A DNA stretch of 43,154 nt. Origin: CAZPQV01 sp964588705. GTDB taxonomy: Bacteria; Bacteroidota; Bacteroidia; Flavobacteriales; Weeksellaceae. This document shows, one piece after another, positions 16,161 through 24,439 of the stretch. The notes beneath the pieces were generated by a model. That model was not told where the DNA came from. It worked only from the letters and a program-made list of their open reading frames with translations, and did no database searches. Positions within the stretch are counted from its first letter, which is position 1, and the number at the start of each line of letters is the position of its first letter. The translations under genes were made by a program, and so were the position numbers. The DNA lies in the NCBI GenBank assembly GCA_964588705.1, contig CAZPQV010000016.1, forward strand, positions 1 to 43,154, read 5' to 3'.

Positions 16161-18155
16161 TTATAAAGTTTCTTTCAGCCAATCAAAAAATTCTCTCTGC
16201 CAAACCAGTGCATTTTGTGGTTTCAGCACCCAGTGGTTTTCATTTGGAAAGTAAAGGAATTTTGATTTCAAACCTTTAAGTCTTGCCGTTTGAAACGCCT
16301 GATTTCCCTGCTCGTAAGGTACTCTAAAGTCTAAACCTCCCTGAATCACCATTAGCGGAGTATTCCATTTATCGGTATGATTGCTTGGATTAAAATCGGT
16401 GTATGCTTTCGGTGTCGGATTGTCCCAAGGTGAGCCTGCATCCCAGTTTGCAAAGAACAATTCCTCAGTCATTCCGTACCAGGATTTCATATCGAAAAGA
16501 CCGTTGTGTGAGATTAAAGTTTTGAAACGGTTTTCGTGAACTCCGGCAAGCATCAAAACACTGTAACCACCGTAACTTGCTCCAACAGCACCCATTCTAT
16601 CACCATCTACGTAAGGAAGTGTTTTCGCGTAATCTGCTGCAGAAAGATAGTCTTGGATTGGCTGTCCACCCCAATCTTTGGAAATCGCTTCGTTCCATTC
16701 TGTTCCCCAACCCGGCATTCCACGGCGGTTTGGAGCTACGATGATGTAGCCGTTAGCTGCCATCAACGCCAGATTCCAGCGTGTTGACCAAAACTGAGTT
16801 AATGCAGATTGCGGACCTCCCTGACAATACAGTAACGTTGGATATTTTTTATTTGGATCAAAATTTGGCGGATAAACAAACCAAACGCCCATCTCCTTTC
16901 CATCGGTGGTTTTCACCATTTTCATTTCGGTTTTTGATGGTGTAATGCTTGCGTAATTATCTTTATTAACATCTGTGATGTTGGACATTTGTCCATTTTT
17001 CAGATTTACAGAATACAAATCAGGATTGTGGTTGAAATCATTTCTTGAAACCACGAGATTCGTTTTATTTCCAGCAAAAATTCCATTAACATCAAAATCT
17101 CCTTTAGTGATTTGTGAGATTTTCTTGTTCAACGGATTTAGTGAGAACAGTTGATTGGTTCCACGGAACGCTGCGGTATAATAAATCGTTTTAGAATCTG
17201 CGCTCCAGGCGATACTTCCGGTAACGCTTTCATCCCATTTTTCTGTAAGGTTGGTTTTTGCTCCGGTTTTCCAGTCTATGATTTTGATATCGTTTTTATC
17301 GGCTTCGAAACCGTCTCTTTTCATTGAGGTGTAAAGCAGATATTTTCCATCAGGACTGAACATTGGATGATTATCATAACCTTTATTTTCTGAAGTTAAG
17401 TTTTTTGTATCTCCTGTAGCAAAATCATAAGCAAAAATATCAGTGTTTGTAGAGGTCATGTATTCCTTACCGCTCATCGGTTTTACGACGTAAAGCAGCT
17501 TTGAAGAATCCGGACTCCAGGTGAAATCTTCACTTCCGCCAAAAGGTCTTTGTGGTGAATCCCAGATTTTTCCTTCCAGCAAATCTTTTGCAGATTTCAC
17601 ATCATCGGAAACATTTACTACAAAAATATGGTTGTATTTTCCTTCGTTCCAACTGTCCCAATGCCTGTGATTAAGATCGGTGTAGATCTGCGCGGTGGAT
17701 TTGGGCGTGTCTTTATATTTCTCTTTTCCGTAAACCGTTTCCATCTGCACTTCCTTGCTGAAAGCCACTTTTTTACCGTCAGGTGAGATTTTAATCAAGT
17801 CAACTTTCCCGACATTGTAAAATTCAGTCCATGTTTTTCCGGAGTCTTTAGACAGATAAATCTTATCATCTTCCTGAGCATATAGACCGTTCTTATCCCA
17901 CTGAATAAGGGATTTTTTACCTAAGTCCATATTATTCGCCTGATTGTTCTCCAGGTTTAAAAAATAATCTTTACTGTTTGATTTTTCAGTTTTTAAATCG
18001 GTTTTGCTCACTTTATAAATCAGTGAAGCATTATCCGGCGATACTACAGAAACCCCCATTTTATTGAGGTTCCACATAAATTCCGGCGTCATCACGTTCT
18101 GTGCATTCATCAGAAAAGGTGCTGCAAGAGCAATTATTGTGTGTTTAAGTTTCAT
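16161..18155 (-). CDS. Secreted S9 family peptidase (acylaminoacyl/dipeptidyl type)
   Basis: A 664-aa exported serine peptidase. A signal peptide ends in FLMNAQ. It is followed by an N-terminal WD/PD40-like beta-propeller (blades such as DFTWSPDSSKLLYVV, MFSPDGKYLLYTS and SIAWSADSKTIYYTA) and a C-terminal alpha/beta-hydrolase domain. The catalytic triad is readable: Ser in GASYGGY, Asp in QGGLDFRVP, His in NENHWV. The oxyanion segment YCQGGPQSA precedes it. It would cleave short peptides in the periplasm for amino-acid uptake. It lies 20 nt after a small membrane-protein gene and may be in an operon with it, or have its own promoter. Confidence 0.94.
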   Translation of the reverse strand: MKLKHTIIALAAPFLMNAQNVMTPEFMWNLNKMGVSVVSPDNASLIYKVSKTDLKTEKSNSKDYFLNLENNQANNMDLGKKSLIQWDKNGLYAQEDDKIYLSKDSGKTWTEFYNVGKVDLIKISPDGKKVAFSKEVQMETVYGKEKYKDTPKSTAQIYTDLNHRHWDSWNEGKYNHIFVVNVSDDVKSAKDLLEGKIWDSPQRPFGGSEDFTWSPDSSKLLYVVKPMSGKEYMTSTNTDIFAYDFATGDTKNLTSENKGYDNHPMFSPDGKYLLYTSMKRDGFEADKNDIKIIDWKTGAKTNLTEKWDESVTGSIAWSADSKTIYYTAAFRGTNQLFSLNPLNKKISQITKGDFDVNGIFAGNKTNLVVSRNDFNHNPDLYSVNLKNGQMSNITDVNKDNYASITPSKTEMKMVKTTDGKEMGVWFVYPPNFDPNKKYPTLLYCQGGPQSALTQFWSTRWNLALMAANGYIIVAPNRRGMPGWGTEWNEAISKDWGGQPIQDYLSAADYAKTLPYVDGDRMGAVGASYGGYSVLMLAGVHENRFKTLISHNGLFDMKSWYGMTEELFFANWDAGSPWDNPTPKAYTDFNPSNHTDKWNTPLMVIQGGLDFRVPYEQGNQAFQTARLKGLKSKFLYFPNENHWVLKPQNALVWQREFFDWLKETL

Positions 18156-18175
18156 ATTAAATCAATAAAATATTT

Positions 18176-18571
18176 TTACTTTTTTCTTTTTGCGGCTGTT
18201 CGTTTTGTAATCTGAGAAAGGTTGCTATAAATCCATTCATCAATATCAATAATGAATTTATTTCGTGTAAGGACCATTCTGCAAAGGAAAATAACTCCTA
18301 AGAAAACCAGGCTCAGAAACAAAGATAATAAACCAAAACTTGTTGCGATTTTGTAACGCTGCTCCTCGTTTAAGACAACATGAAGTTGCTGAGAAACCCA
18401 ATCTAGAAATATCTTATAATGGAAAAGACTTTCAAGTAAAAGCCCCATTCCCAAGACCAAAAATCCAAGAAAAAGGACGATGGAAATAACGTATAAAGCA
18501 CCTACTAAAAAGGTGCTTCCCGAAACCGAGGGTTGATTATCGAGTATGTTCTGAAGTTCCTTCAGGCGCAT
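18176..18571 (-). CDS. Small membrane protein of unknown function (two TM helices)
   Basis: A 131-aa protein with two hydrophobic segments (about residues 22-47 and 79-101) joined by an amphipathic loop, and a strongly basic C-terminus (TKRTAAKRKK). No motif recognised. It begins 3 nt after the DUF360/holin-like membrane protein gene, so the two are almost surely cotranscribed. Function unknown. Confidence 0.72.
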   Translation of the reverse strand: MRLKELQNILDNQPSVSGSTFLVGALYVISIVLFLGFLVLGMGLLLESLFHYKIFLDWVSQQLHVVLNEEQRYKIATSFGLLSLFLSLVFLGVIFLCRMVLTRNKFIIDIDEWIYSNLSQITKRTAAKRKK

Positions 18572-18574
18572 TAA

Positions 18575-18919
18575 TTAGTCTTTACTGGTGAATAAAGAAT
18601 TAAGAACCGATGTTACAATCGACAGCAAAATACTGAAAATAAATGCCCAAAGGAAACCGTCAACAGTCATTCCGTCAACAAAATAATCGGCCAAAAGCAC
18701 AACTAAAGCATTAATTACCAAAGAAAATAACCCTAAAGTAATGATGGTAAGCGGAAGTCCTAAAATTTTGAGAATTGGTGTTACAATAAGGTTTAAAACT
18801 CCCAAAACAATGGCAAAAATAATTGCAGATACGAAGTTTGTAAATTCTACTCCAGATAAAATGAAAGTCAGTAAATAGGCTGAAACAGCGGTTACTAAAA
18901 GTCTTATTATTAAATTCAT
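18575..18919 (-). CDS. Phage holin family IV / YvlD-like (DUF360) membrane protein
   Basis: A 114-aa protein made of four closely spaced membrane helices. The family signature NLIVTPILKILGLPLTI sits at the second to third helix, followed by ITLGLFSLVINALVVLLADY. The holin name is from the superfamily; no lysis cassette or phage gene is nearby, so a phage role is unlikely. In other bacteria YvlD-type proteins are membrane-stress associated. It is first in an operon with the 131-aa membrane protein and has a TATTTTTG box upstream. Confidence 0.88.
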   Translation of the reverse strand: MNLIIRLLVTAVSAYLLTFILSGVEFTNFVSAIIFAIVLGVLNLIVTPILKILGLPLTIITLGLFSLVINALVVLLADYFVDGMTVDGFLWAFIFSILLSIVTSVLNSLFTSKD

Positions 18920-18935
18920 AGTTTTATATTTAAAT

Positions 18936-18943
18936 CAAAAATA
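18936..18943 (-). promoter_or_regulatory. -7 box for the DUF360 membrane-protein operon
   Basis: Minus strand TATTTTTG, 16 nt before the start codon. It fits TAnnTTTG. Confidence 0.4.
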
Positions 18944-18954
18944 GGATTTTCTTT

Positions 18955-19262
18955 AGAAATTATTGTTGTTATTTTTATTTATTCTTTTGTCTTGAAACAA
19001 AAGAACCAAAAGTTCAAGACTGGATTCATTTACTAAAAAATTAAAATTTCTTTTAAGAAAATTCCCAGAACTCGGGCGGAAAGATATTTTTTGAATTTAA
19101 GCTAATGTCTGCCGCCACTCAAACAGTGGGAATTTTTAATTGAGTTATCATCAAGATAATTAATTATAAAAAAAAATTCAATTTTTCTTAACGCAAATGA
19201 CTCCTAGGTCAATTTTTAACCTCTAATACTAACTGTTTTTGTCGCTCGCTGCGCTCGCGCCA
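18955..19262. repeat. Gene-free 349-bp gap holding a Bacteroidota-type intergenic repeat
   Basis: No ORF of note. It contains two nested, mutually exclusive inverted repeats: CTTTTGT/ACAAAAG (18984-18990 with 18997-19003) and GTCTTGAA/TTCAAGAC (18989-18996 with 19013-19020). Further along are a gggcgg...ccgcc element and a GC-rich cgctcgctgcgctcgcg block at about 19242-19259, unlike the AT-rich surroundings. From memory, segments reading cttgaaacaaaag...gttcaagac recur in flavobacterial genomes, so this is probably one copy of a dispersed element. Confidence 0.55.
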
Positions 19263-19268
19263 TTTCAA

Positions 19269-19733
19269 TCAATATTTAAATTCCTGCAATTTCTTAGTGT
19301 TCAAATCGAATTCGTAAAGTTTTTGAGAATTCGGTTCGTAAAACAGCCATTGCAGCGTTGACATATTATTCCCTGATTTGTTGAAAATCCCGAGTTGCGT
19401 ATAATTGACATCTTCCCAGTCGTTCTCCTCAAACGAAAAACCTAATGAAGATTCCGGTTTTTCTTTATGGAATTTTATAAGACTCTGTTCGCTGTTTGCT
19501 ATATAATATTCTGCAACTTTTCGAAGTCTTTTTTCGTAATCAGGCGTGTATACGGTTTGATCTCTTCTTAAAGAAATAAGGTTCTGCTTTGGTTTTTCAT
19601 ACGACAGCACTGATCCATCTTTCTGCAACAATGTATCTGTCTTCGCAGCCATTGATTCTTCCTGCTTTTCGCTTTTCTGACTGCAGGAAAACATCAGTAA
19701 ACCTGTGAAAAAAAAGATTACAAACCGTTTCAT
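19269..19733 (-). CDS. Lipoprotein of unknown function
   Basis: A 154-aa lipoprotein. The signal MKRFVIFFFTGLLMFSC has its lipobox cysteine at residue 17, followed by a charged spacer (SQKSEKQEES). The rest is a soluble domain without a motif I know. It lies 23 nt after the DUF1015 gene on the same strand and probably shares its transcript. Function unknown. Confidence 0.78.
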   Translation of the reverse strand: MKRFVIFFFTGLLMFSCSQKSEKQEESMAAKTDTLLQKDGSVLSYEKPKQNLISLRRDQTVYTPDYEKRLRKVAEYYIANSEQSLIKFHKEKPESSLGFSFEENDWEDVNYTQLGIFNKSGNNMSTLQWLFYEPNSQKLYEFDLNTKKLQEFKY

Positions 19734-19756
19734 TTCTATTAGTTTTAATTCTAAAA

Positions 19757-21007
19757 TTAATCCAAGATATGAATGACTAAACCACTTCTAAGTTTTGGTT
19801 CAAACCAGGTCACTTTTGGTGGCATGATATTTCCGGTATCGGCAATGTTGATCAACTGTTCCATAGAAACAGGATACAAAGCAAAAGCGGCTTTCATCTC
19901 TCCGGAATCCACTCTTTTTTCGAGTTCTCCCAGACCTCGGATTCCGCCAACAAATTCAATTCTTTTATCGGTTCTTAAATCATGAATATTCAAAATGTTT
20001 TCAAGAATATATTTTGAAAGAATCGTTACATCCAAAACTCCTATCGGATCATTGTCATCATACGTATTTTCCTTTGCAGTAAGCGAGTACCACTGACCAT
20101 CCAAATATAAACCAAAATTGTGAAGTGCATCAGGTTTATGCTGCTCCTCACCTTTCATTTCAATCACAAAATTGTCGCCGATTTGCGCTAAAAATTCTCC
20201 AGCCGTAAATCCGTTCAAATCTTTTACAACCCTGTTGTAATCGATAATCTGAACCTGATCATCCGGAAAAGCCACCATCATAAAATAATTGTAGGCCTCA
20301 TCTCCTTTGTGATTCGGATTTATTTCCTTCAATTCTTTACCAACCAACGATGCTGCAGCTGTTCGGTGATGTCCGTCGGCAATATATAAATTTGGGATTT
20401 CCTTTGCGAAAGTATTTACGATTTCATCAATCACATAGGTGTCATTAATCACCCAAAAATGATGTCCAAAACCGTCTGAAGCCACAAAATCATAAACTGG
20501 ATTTTCTTCGGTAACGATTTGATTTACAATCGCATCAATTTTTTCATTGGCCGGATACGCAAAAAATACGGGCTCAATATTAGCATTGGTAATGCGCACG
20601 TGTATCATTCGGTCTTCCTCTTTGTCAGGCCTTGTAAGTTCGTGCTTTTTGATGTGGTCGTTAAAATAATCTTCTACACTTGCTGCCGCCACAATTCCGT
20701 ACTGTGTGCGTCCGTTCATGGTTTGTGCGTAGATATAAAGCTTTTCTTCATCATCTCTTTTCAGCCAACCTTTCACCTGAAATTCTTTGAAATTTTCTAC
20801 CACTTTATTATAGACTTCTTCGCTGTGTTCATCGGTTCCTTCAGGCAAATCAATTTCAGCTTTTGTAATTCTCAGCAAAGACATAGGGTTGTTTTCTGCT
20901 TCCACTCTGGCTTCGGAAGAATTGAGAACATCGTAAGGTTTTGAAGCAATTTTTTCTACATTTTCGGGTGCAGGACGCAAACCTCTGAAGGGTTTAAGAA
21001 CAGCCAT
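19757..21007 (-). CDS. DUF1015 family protein (SerK-like)
   Basis: A 416-aa cytosolic protein of the DUF1015 family. It opens with the family N-terminus KPFRGLRPAPENVEKIASKPYDVL and carries the central motif YIADGHHRTAAA. That motif resembles the G-x-H-R catalytic signature of the ParB/Srx-like free-serine kinases SbnI and SerK. By analogy it may phosphorylate free serine, but this is inference. In many Bacteroidota the family sits near serine biosynthesis genes; here only a lipoprotein gene follows it. Confidence 0.9.
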   Translation of the reverse strand: MAVLKPFRGLRPAPENVEKIASKPYDVLNSSEARVEAENNPMSLLRITKAEIDLPEGTDEHSEEVYNKVVENFKEFQVKGWLKRDDEEKLYIYAQTMNGRTQYGIVAAASVEDYFNDHIKKHELTRPDKEEDRMIHVRITNANIEPVFFAYPANEKIDAIVNQIVTEENPVYDFVASDGFGHHFWVINDTYVIDEIVNTFAKEIPNLYIADGHHRTAAASLVGKELKEINPNHKGDEAYNYFMMVAFPDDQVQIIDYNRVVKDLNGFTAGEFLAQIGDNFVIEMKGEEQHKPDALHNFGLYLDGQWYSLTAKENTYDDNDPIGVLDVTILSKYILENILNIHDLRTDKRIEFVGGIRGLGELEKRVDSGEMKAAFALYPVSMEQLINIADTGNIMPPKVTWFEPKLRSGLVIHILD

Positions 21008-21248
21008 AAATTGATAAATTTTAAATTAATGGTAAATTTAAGAAATTAGTAAAGATTATCCGAATTCATTTTAATTAAAATACCTTCAATACAGTGTAAA
21101 AAAGGAATTCATTGACTTTAATAAATGCACTGTTAATTATTACTCATAATTTCTTAAAACAATAATAAATTCCTTAATATGTCTAAAAATGCTGGTTTTA
21201 CGGAATTGTTCTTGCTGCTAAATTGTCTTAATCTTTAAATTTAAAATT

Positions 21249-21809
21249 ATGAGAGTTGAAAAAATGGTAGTAAAAACCCTGGCAATTGCAGGATTTTTCG
21301 GAAGCGTCACTTTAATGAGAGCACAAACAGCGACATCGACAGTGAAAGAACAAAGTGAAAAAATGACGCAAGTCACTCAGCAACAAACCAATCCTGAAAT
21401 TGAAGCTTTAAAGAAAAAACTTGAAGAAAATCCGGAGGACACCCAAACGATGACTCAGTTGGTAACTAAATATCAGGAAGCAAAAGACTGGAATAATGCT
21501 TTGGCAACAACACAAAAGTTATCGATGTTATTACCGGATTGGGCACCGGGATATTACAGTCAAGGGTATTTATATCAAATGCTGAAAGATGATGCAAAAG
21601 CCAAAACAGCTTATGAGACGTTCATCAGTAAGGTAAAACCTGAGGAGTTGGAGGAAAGCAAGAAAAATTTATCGTATGCTCACCTGTTCGTTGCACACCA
21701 AATTTATCAGGCCGATAAAGAAAAAGCAAAAGAACATATTGCCAAATCACTGGAGTATGATGCGACCAACGAAGAGGCCAAAAAGCTGAAAGAATATTTG
21801 AATCAATAA
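21249..21809 (+). CDS. Secreted tetratricopeptide-repeat protein
   Basis: A 186-aa protein with a signal peptide that ends around MRAQ (about residue 25). A Gln/Thr-rich linker and then about three TPR units follow (NPEDTQTMTQLVTKYQEAKD; PDWAPGYYSQGYLYQMLKDD; YAHLFVAHQIYQADKEKA). It is probably a periplasmic scaffold. It is divergent from the DUF1015 gene across a 241-bp gap in which I see no other gene, and it ends in its own terminator. Confidence 0.82.
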   Translation: MRVEKMVVKTLAIAGFFGSVTLMRAQTATSTVKEQSEKMTQVTQQQTNPEIEALKKKLEENPEDTQTMTQLVTKYQEAKDWNNALATTQKLSMLLPDWAPGYYSQGYLYQMLKDDAKAKTAYETFISKVKPEELEESKKNLSYAHLFVAHQIYQADKEKAKEHIAKSLEYDATNEEAKKLKEYLNQ

Positions 21810-21829
21810 TTTTGAATCAAAAATATAAG

Positions 21830-21854
21830 CGTCCCAAAATTTGGGACGTTTTTT
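21830..21854 (+). terminator. Rho-independent terminator after the TPR protein gene
   Basis: A 9-bp inverted repeat (CGTCCCAAA / TTTGGGACG) is followed by six Ts. Confidence 0.9.
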
Positions 21855-21921
21855 ATACGTACATTTTCAGAATCCACTTGCTTTGTCTTTTGAAATTTTG
21901 TAACTTTTTAAATCATAAAAT

Positions 21922-22761
21922 ATGACAGTTATGAAAACCATTTTAGTTCCAACCGATTTCTCAGAAAACTCAAAAGCAGGTTTAAAGTTTGCTCTCAATT
22001 GGTCACAAAAAGAAGATCTAGAACTTGTGTTTATTTACGTAGTAAACATTACCAGAAATCACGAGTCTACAGAGCAGGAATTTCAGCACCATTTTTCACA
22101 TGAAATGAAAATTGCTAAGGAAAAACTGGATGATTTTCTTGTCAATACTTTTGAAAATTTTGGTTTGAAACCAAGTCATTATTCCACTGAAATCGTAGAG
22201 GGTTTTAGCGCAGATATTGCCATTTTGGGATATTGTGAAGTCCATCCGAAAATCAATTATATCTGCATCAGTACACGAGGAGCCGGCGGACTGAAGAAAA
22301 TGTTGGGAACCAATACCGGAAACCTGATTACCAATTCTGAAGTTCCTGTGATTGCCGTTCCACAAGATTATAATGGCGCTGAATTAAAAACGGTTTTGTA
22401 CGCCTCCGATTTAAAAGACTACGATCTCGAAATAAAAAAGGTAATTGATTTTGCTAAGCCATTAAAAGCAGAAATTGAAATCCTCCATTTCTCCTGGCCT
22501 TACGAAGAATTTACCAAAAATAATACTTTCGAAAGAGATTATGATTATGGATTTAAACTGAGTTTTCCAAGTCACAACGTTACTCAAAAACTGATTGACA
22601 ATCTGCATGATGAAATAAAGGAAAAAAATCCATCAGTTTTCATAATGTTCACCAATCAGGATAAGAATTTCTGGGAAAGAATATTTTCTCCAAGCAAAAC
22701 CGAACAGCTTTCATTTGAGATTGAAGTTCCGATGTTGGTTTTCCGGAAGGAAGTGAAATAG
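21922..22761 (+). CDS. Universal stress protein with two tandem Usp domains
   Basis: A 279-aa cytosolic protein. The first Usp domain starts with the classic MKTILVPTDFSENS and reaches LGTNTGNLITNSEVPVIAVP near residue 145. That stretch carries the G-x2-G-x9-G(S/N) ATP-binding signature in approximate form (GAGGLKKMLGTNTGNLI). The second domain (about 153-279) is more divergent. The real start may be the ATG three codons downstream (21931), giving MKTILVP. Its stop lies 8 nt from the left copy of the mnmE 3' repeat, so in the ancestral chromosome it was probably the convergent neighbour of mnmE. Confidence 0.92.
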   Translation: MTVMKTILVPTDFSENSKAGLKFALNWSQKEDLELVFIYVVNITRNHESTEQEFQHHFSHEMKIAKEKLDDFLVNTFENFGLKPSHYSTEIVEGFSADIAILGYCEVHPKINYICISTRGAGGLKKMLGTNTGNLITNSEVPVIAVPQDYNGAELKTVLYASDLKDYDLEIKKVIDFAKPLKAEIEILHFSWPYEEFTKNNTFERDYDYGFKLSFPSHNVTQKLIDNLHDEIKEKNPSVFIMFTNQDKNFWERIFSPSKTEQLSFEIEVPMLVFRKEVK

Positions 22762-22769
22762 ATAATTGG

Positions 22770-22787
22770 TTACTTTCCGATACAGAA
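22770..22787 (-). repeat. Left attachment-site-like repeat (copy of the mnmE 3' end)
   Basis: The minus strand reads TTCTGTATCGGAAAGTAA, i.e. the last codons F-C-I-G-K-stop of MnmE, 12 kb away from the mnmE gene. It matches the true mnmE end at 34796-34813 in 17 of 18 positions and in the same orientation. The 3' end of mnmE (trmE/thdF) is the known 18-bp attachment site of SGI1-type islands. Confidence 0.72.
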
Positions 22788-22893
22788 TCTAAAAAAACCC
22801 TTTATTAATAGCAGTTTTGACATCTTGAGCAGTACAAATGAAGTACATTAATTTTTTATCCTCAAAAATTTCAACTAAAGCGGAAATTTATTT

Positions 22894-23838
22894 TCAGACT
22901 AAATTTAATTGATTAAACTTCTCATTAATCAACTTAATATAATTTTCCTTCATTTCATTACTCAAAAAACTTTGCTGAATAAAAGCCTCCCATTTCGGTT
23001 GGACTTTTTTAAACCTTCCATAAATAGATTGCAAAGATTTTTCATTAATGCCTAAAGATTTTGCCAGAGCATCGAAATCGCTGAGTTTTAGCCTGCTCTT
23101 TTTGCCATTGATTGTCAACGCAGATTCCTCATTGTCATCGGGAATTACAAGCGTTGTGCTGAGCAAATCATAGGCAGGAGAAAATTCAAATTCCCCCAAC
23201 TGATTTTCAATTAATGAAAAGTTTTTCAAATGCATATCGGCGTTTCCGGTAAGGAAACTGAACAGAACCAACTCAAACAGCCGTTGCGCTTCAAAACCTT
23301 TGTTTGCCGTGAATTTGTCAGCAATTTTACCGATTTTTTCTATTGAACCACGGTATTTATGCTCCGTTAAATTTTCACTTAACTGGCAAAAATCTTCAAC
23401 CGCAATTTTTTCTCCCGCATTCCGGTCAAATCTTTTGGTTATATAGGCTAATTCACCGGATTGAAGCCGGATTAATGAATGTTTTGCAGTATTTATTTTG
23501 ACCAATTCCGCCAAATGCATCGTTACATCTTCATTTTCAGGTAATTCCTGATATTGGGCAGAAGGTGGTTTTAGGATATAATCTCCGTGCAGACCAACGA
23601 TTGTAAGCCTTGGAGATTCGCCTTTTATTTTCTCTAAATCTAAGGATAATTTGGGTTGGACTCCGGTTACTGCAACGCTTTTTATAATGATTTGCTTGGC
23701 AAGTTCTTCGAGTTGTTTTAGGTCAAAATCAATTTCAGGCGGGGTCGCTGTTCCAAACATTTTCTTGGAACAGTTGGGGTGAAAATTGTTTTGATTTTTC
23801 TCTAAGGGTTGGTAACAAAACAGGCAGTTCATCTTCAT
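22894..23838 (-). CDS. hipT: HipT-like kinase toxin (HipA kinase core)
   Basis: A 314-aa HipA-family serine/threonine kinase core lacking the N-terminal subdomain, which is encoded by the gene before it. It opens with a small Cys/His cluster (C5, C8, H20, C23: CLFCYQPL then FHPNC) that may bind zinc. Kinase landmarks: the Gly-rich loop SVAVTGVQPK, the catalytic loop GNADMHLKNFSLI (Asp and Asn) and the metal-binding Asp in PAYDLLST. HipA kinases phosphorylate aminoacyl-tRNA synthetases (GltX for HipA, TrpS for HipT); which one here is unknown. I start at the ATG at 23838: it forms an ATGA overlap with the upstream stop, while the longer frame to 23880 would run deep into that gene. Confidence 0.85.
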   Translation of the reverse strand: MKMNCLFCYQPLEKNQNNFHPNCSKKMFGTATPPEIDFDLKQLEELAKQIIIKSVAVTGVQPKLSLDLEKIKGESPRLTIVGLHGDYILKPPSAQYQELPENEDVTMHLAELVKINTAKHSLIRLQSGELAYITKRFDRNAGEKIAVEDFCQLSENLTEHKYRGSIEKIGKIADKFTANKGFEAQRLFELVLFSFLTGNADMHLKNFSLIENQLGEFEFSPAYDLLSTTLVIPDDNEESALTINGKKSRLKLSDFDALAKSLGINEKSLQSIYGRFKKVQPKWEAFIQQSFLSNEMKENYIKLINEKFNQLNLV

Positions 23839-24152
23839 TCTTTTGGTAAAACAGAAACATTTCCGATACAGTCTTTGCAAAGCGTGAGCAACAATCCGAA
23901 ACGATCTCGCGGACTTATTTTCCAGTTATCCACTGCAATATTTAACAGCCAACCTTCTGGAATCAGGCCATCAAAAAAAGGAAATAATACTTTGCTTTCA
24001 AAAGGTTTTTCCTGCAGAGGCAAGGTCAAACTTATCGGCTTTGCATTAGGAAAATCCAGGTAATCTTTATTATATTGAAAAATATAATGTTCATCATTTT
24101 CAGAAATGATTCCAGCCGATTGATTACCGTAAAAAACTTCAGCCTGTCTCAT
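23835..24152 (-). CDS. hipS: HipS-like protein (free-standing HipA N-terminal subdomain)
   Basis: A 105-aa protein that matches only the N-terminal subdomain of HipA: F-x-Y-x3-Y-L near the start, then PFFDGLIPEGWLL and finally DCIGNVSVLP, the normal end of that subdomain. In the described HipBST systems this small protein is the antitoxin that inhibits HipT. It overlaps the genes on both sides by 4 bp (ATGA), so all three are translationally coupled. It is not a truncated HipA: both ends fall at domain borders and the next gene has its own start. Confidence 0.85.
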   Translation of the reverse strand: MRQAEVFYGNQSAGIISENDEHYIFQYNKDYLDFPNAKPISLTLPLQEKPFESKVLFPFFDGLIPEGWLLNIAVDNWKISPRDRFGLLLTLCKDCIGNVSVLPKE

Positions 24153-24355
24153 TTTTCAATTTTTTCAACTACGCCCATTTCACTTCCGAACAATGCCAAA
24201 ACCTGATTTACTTTATCCAGCCTAAGCGTTTGTTTTCCCTGTTCCATTTCCCGGATAAAGCGAAGACCAACTCCTGCCCTTTCCGCAAGTTCCGGCTGGG
24301 TGAGTTTCAGTTGTTTCCGTTTTTCTTTGATGAAGAGTGATAATGTAAGATTCAT
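24149..24355 (-). CDS. hipB: HipB-like XRE-family antitoxin/repressor
   Basis: A 68-aa Cro/C1-type helix-turn-helix protein. The HTH spans about residues 13-40 (RKQLKLTQPELAERAGVG) with the recognition helix running into LRFIREMEQGKQTL, which is typical of HipB. It is first in the hip operon. Two palindromic sites TATACC-N6-GGTATA lie immediately upstream and overlap the expected promoter, so it should repress its own operon together with the other two products. Confidence 0.9.
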   Translation of the reverse strand: MNLTLSLFIKEKRKQLKLTQPELAERAGVGLRFIREMEQGKQTLRLDKVNQVLALFGSEMGVVEKIEK

Positions 24356-24357
24356 TT

Positions 24358-24375
24358 TATACCTTTTAGGGTGTA
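24358..24375. promoter_or_regulatory. HipB operator, promoter-proximal copy
   Basis: TATACC-TTTTAG-GGTGTA, an 18-bp palindrome with one mismatch, starting 3 nt upstream of the hipB ATG. Its centre is 40 bp from the second copy, about four helical turns. It resembles the TATCC-N8-GGATA operators of E. coli HipB. Confidence 0.75.
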
Positions 24376-24397
24376 AAATTAGGAAATTATTTTTAAT

Positions 24398-24415
24398 TAT
24401 ACCTTTTGGGGTATA
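24398..24415. promoter_or_regulatory. HipB operator, distal copy
   Basis: TATACC-TTTTGG-GGTATA, perfect half sites. Same arm sequence and spacer as the copy at 24358-24375. It also lies just past the 3' end of the upstream reverse-transcriptase remnant. Confidence 0.8.
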
Positions 24416-24439
24416 GATTAAAATAGGTTAAAATAATTT

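Noticed and set aside
18575..18919. Prophage signal from the holin-family protein
   Set aside because: YvlD/DUF360 proteins carry the holin name by superfamily only; there are no phage genes around.
22788..22893. Minus-strand frame resembling a short coding remnant (KLMYFICTAQDVKTAINKG) next to the left repeat
   Set aside because: About 30 codons, two stops before it, and no family that I recognise. It could be chance, so it is not listed as a gene or as integrase debris.
23839..23880. Longer start for the Hip kinase
   Set aside because: It would overlap the preceding gene by 46 bp; the ATG at 23838 gives the same ATGA coupling as the other junction and the Cys-cluster start MKMNCLFC.
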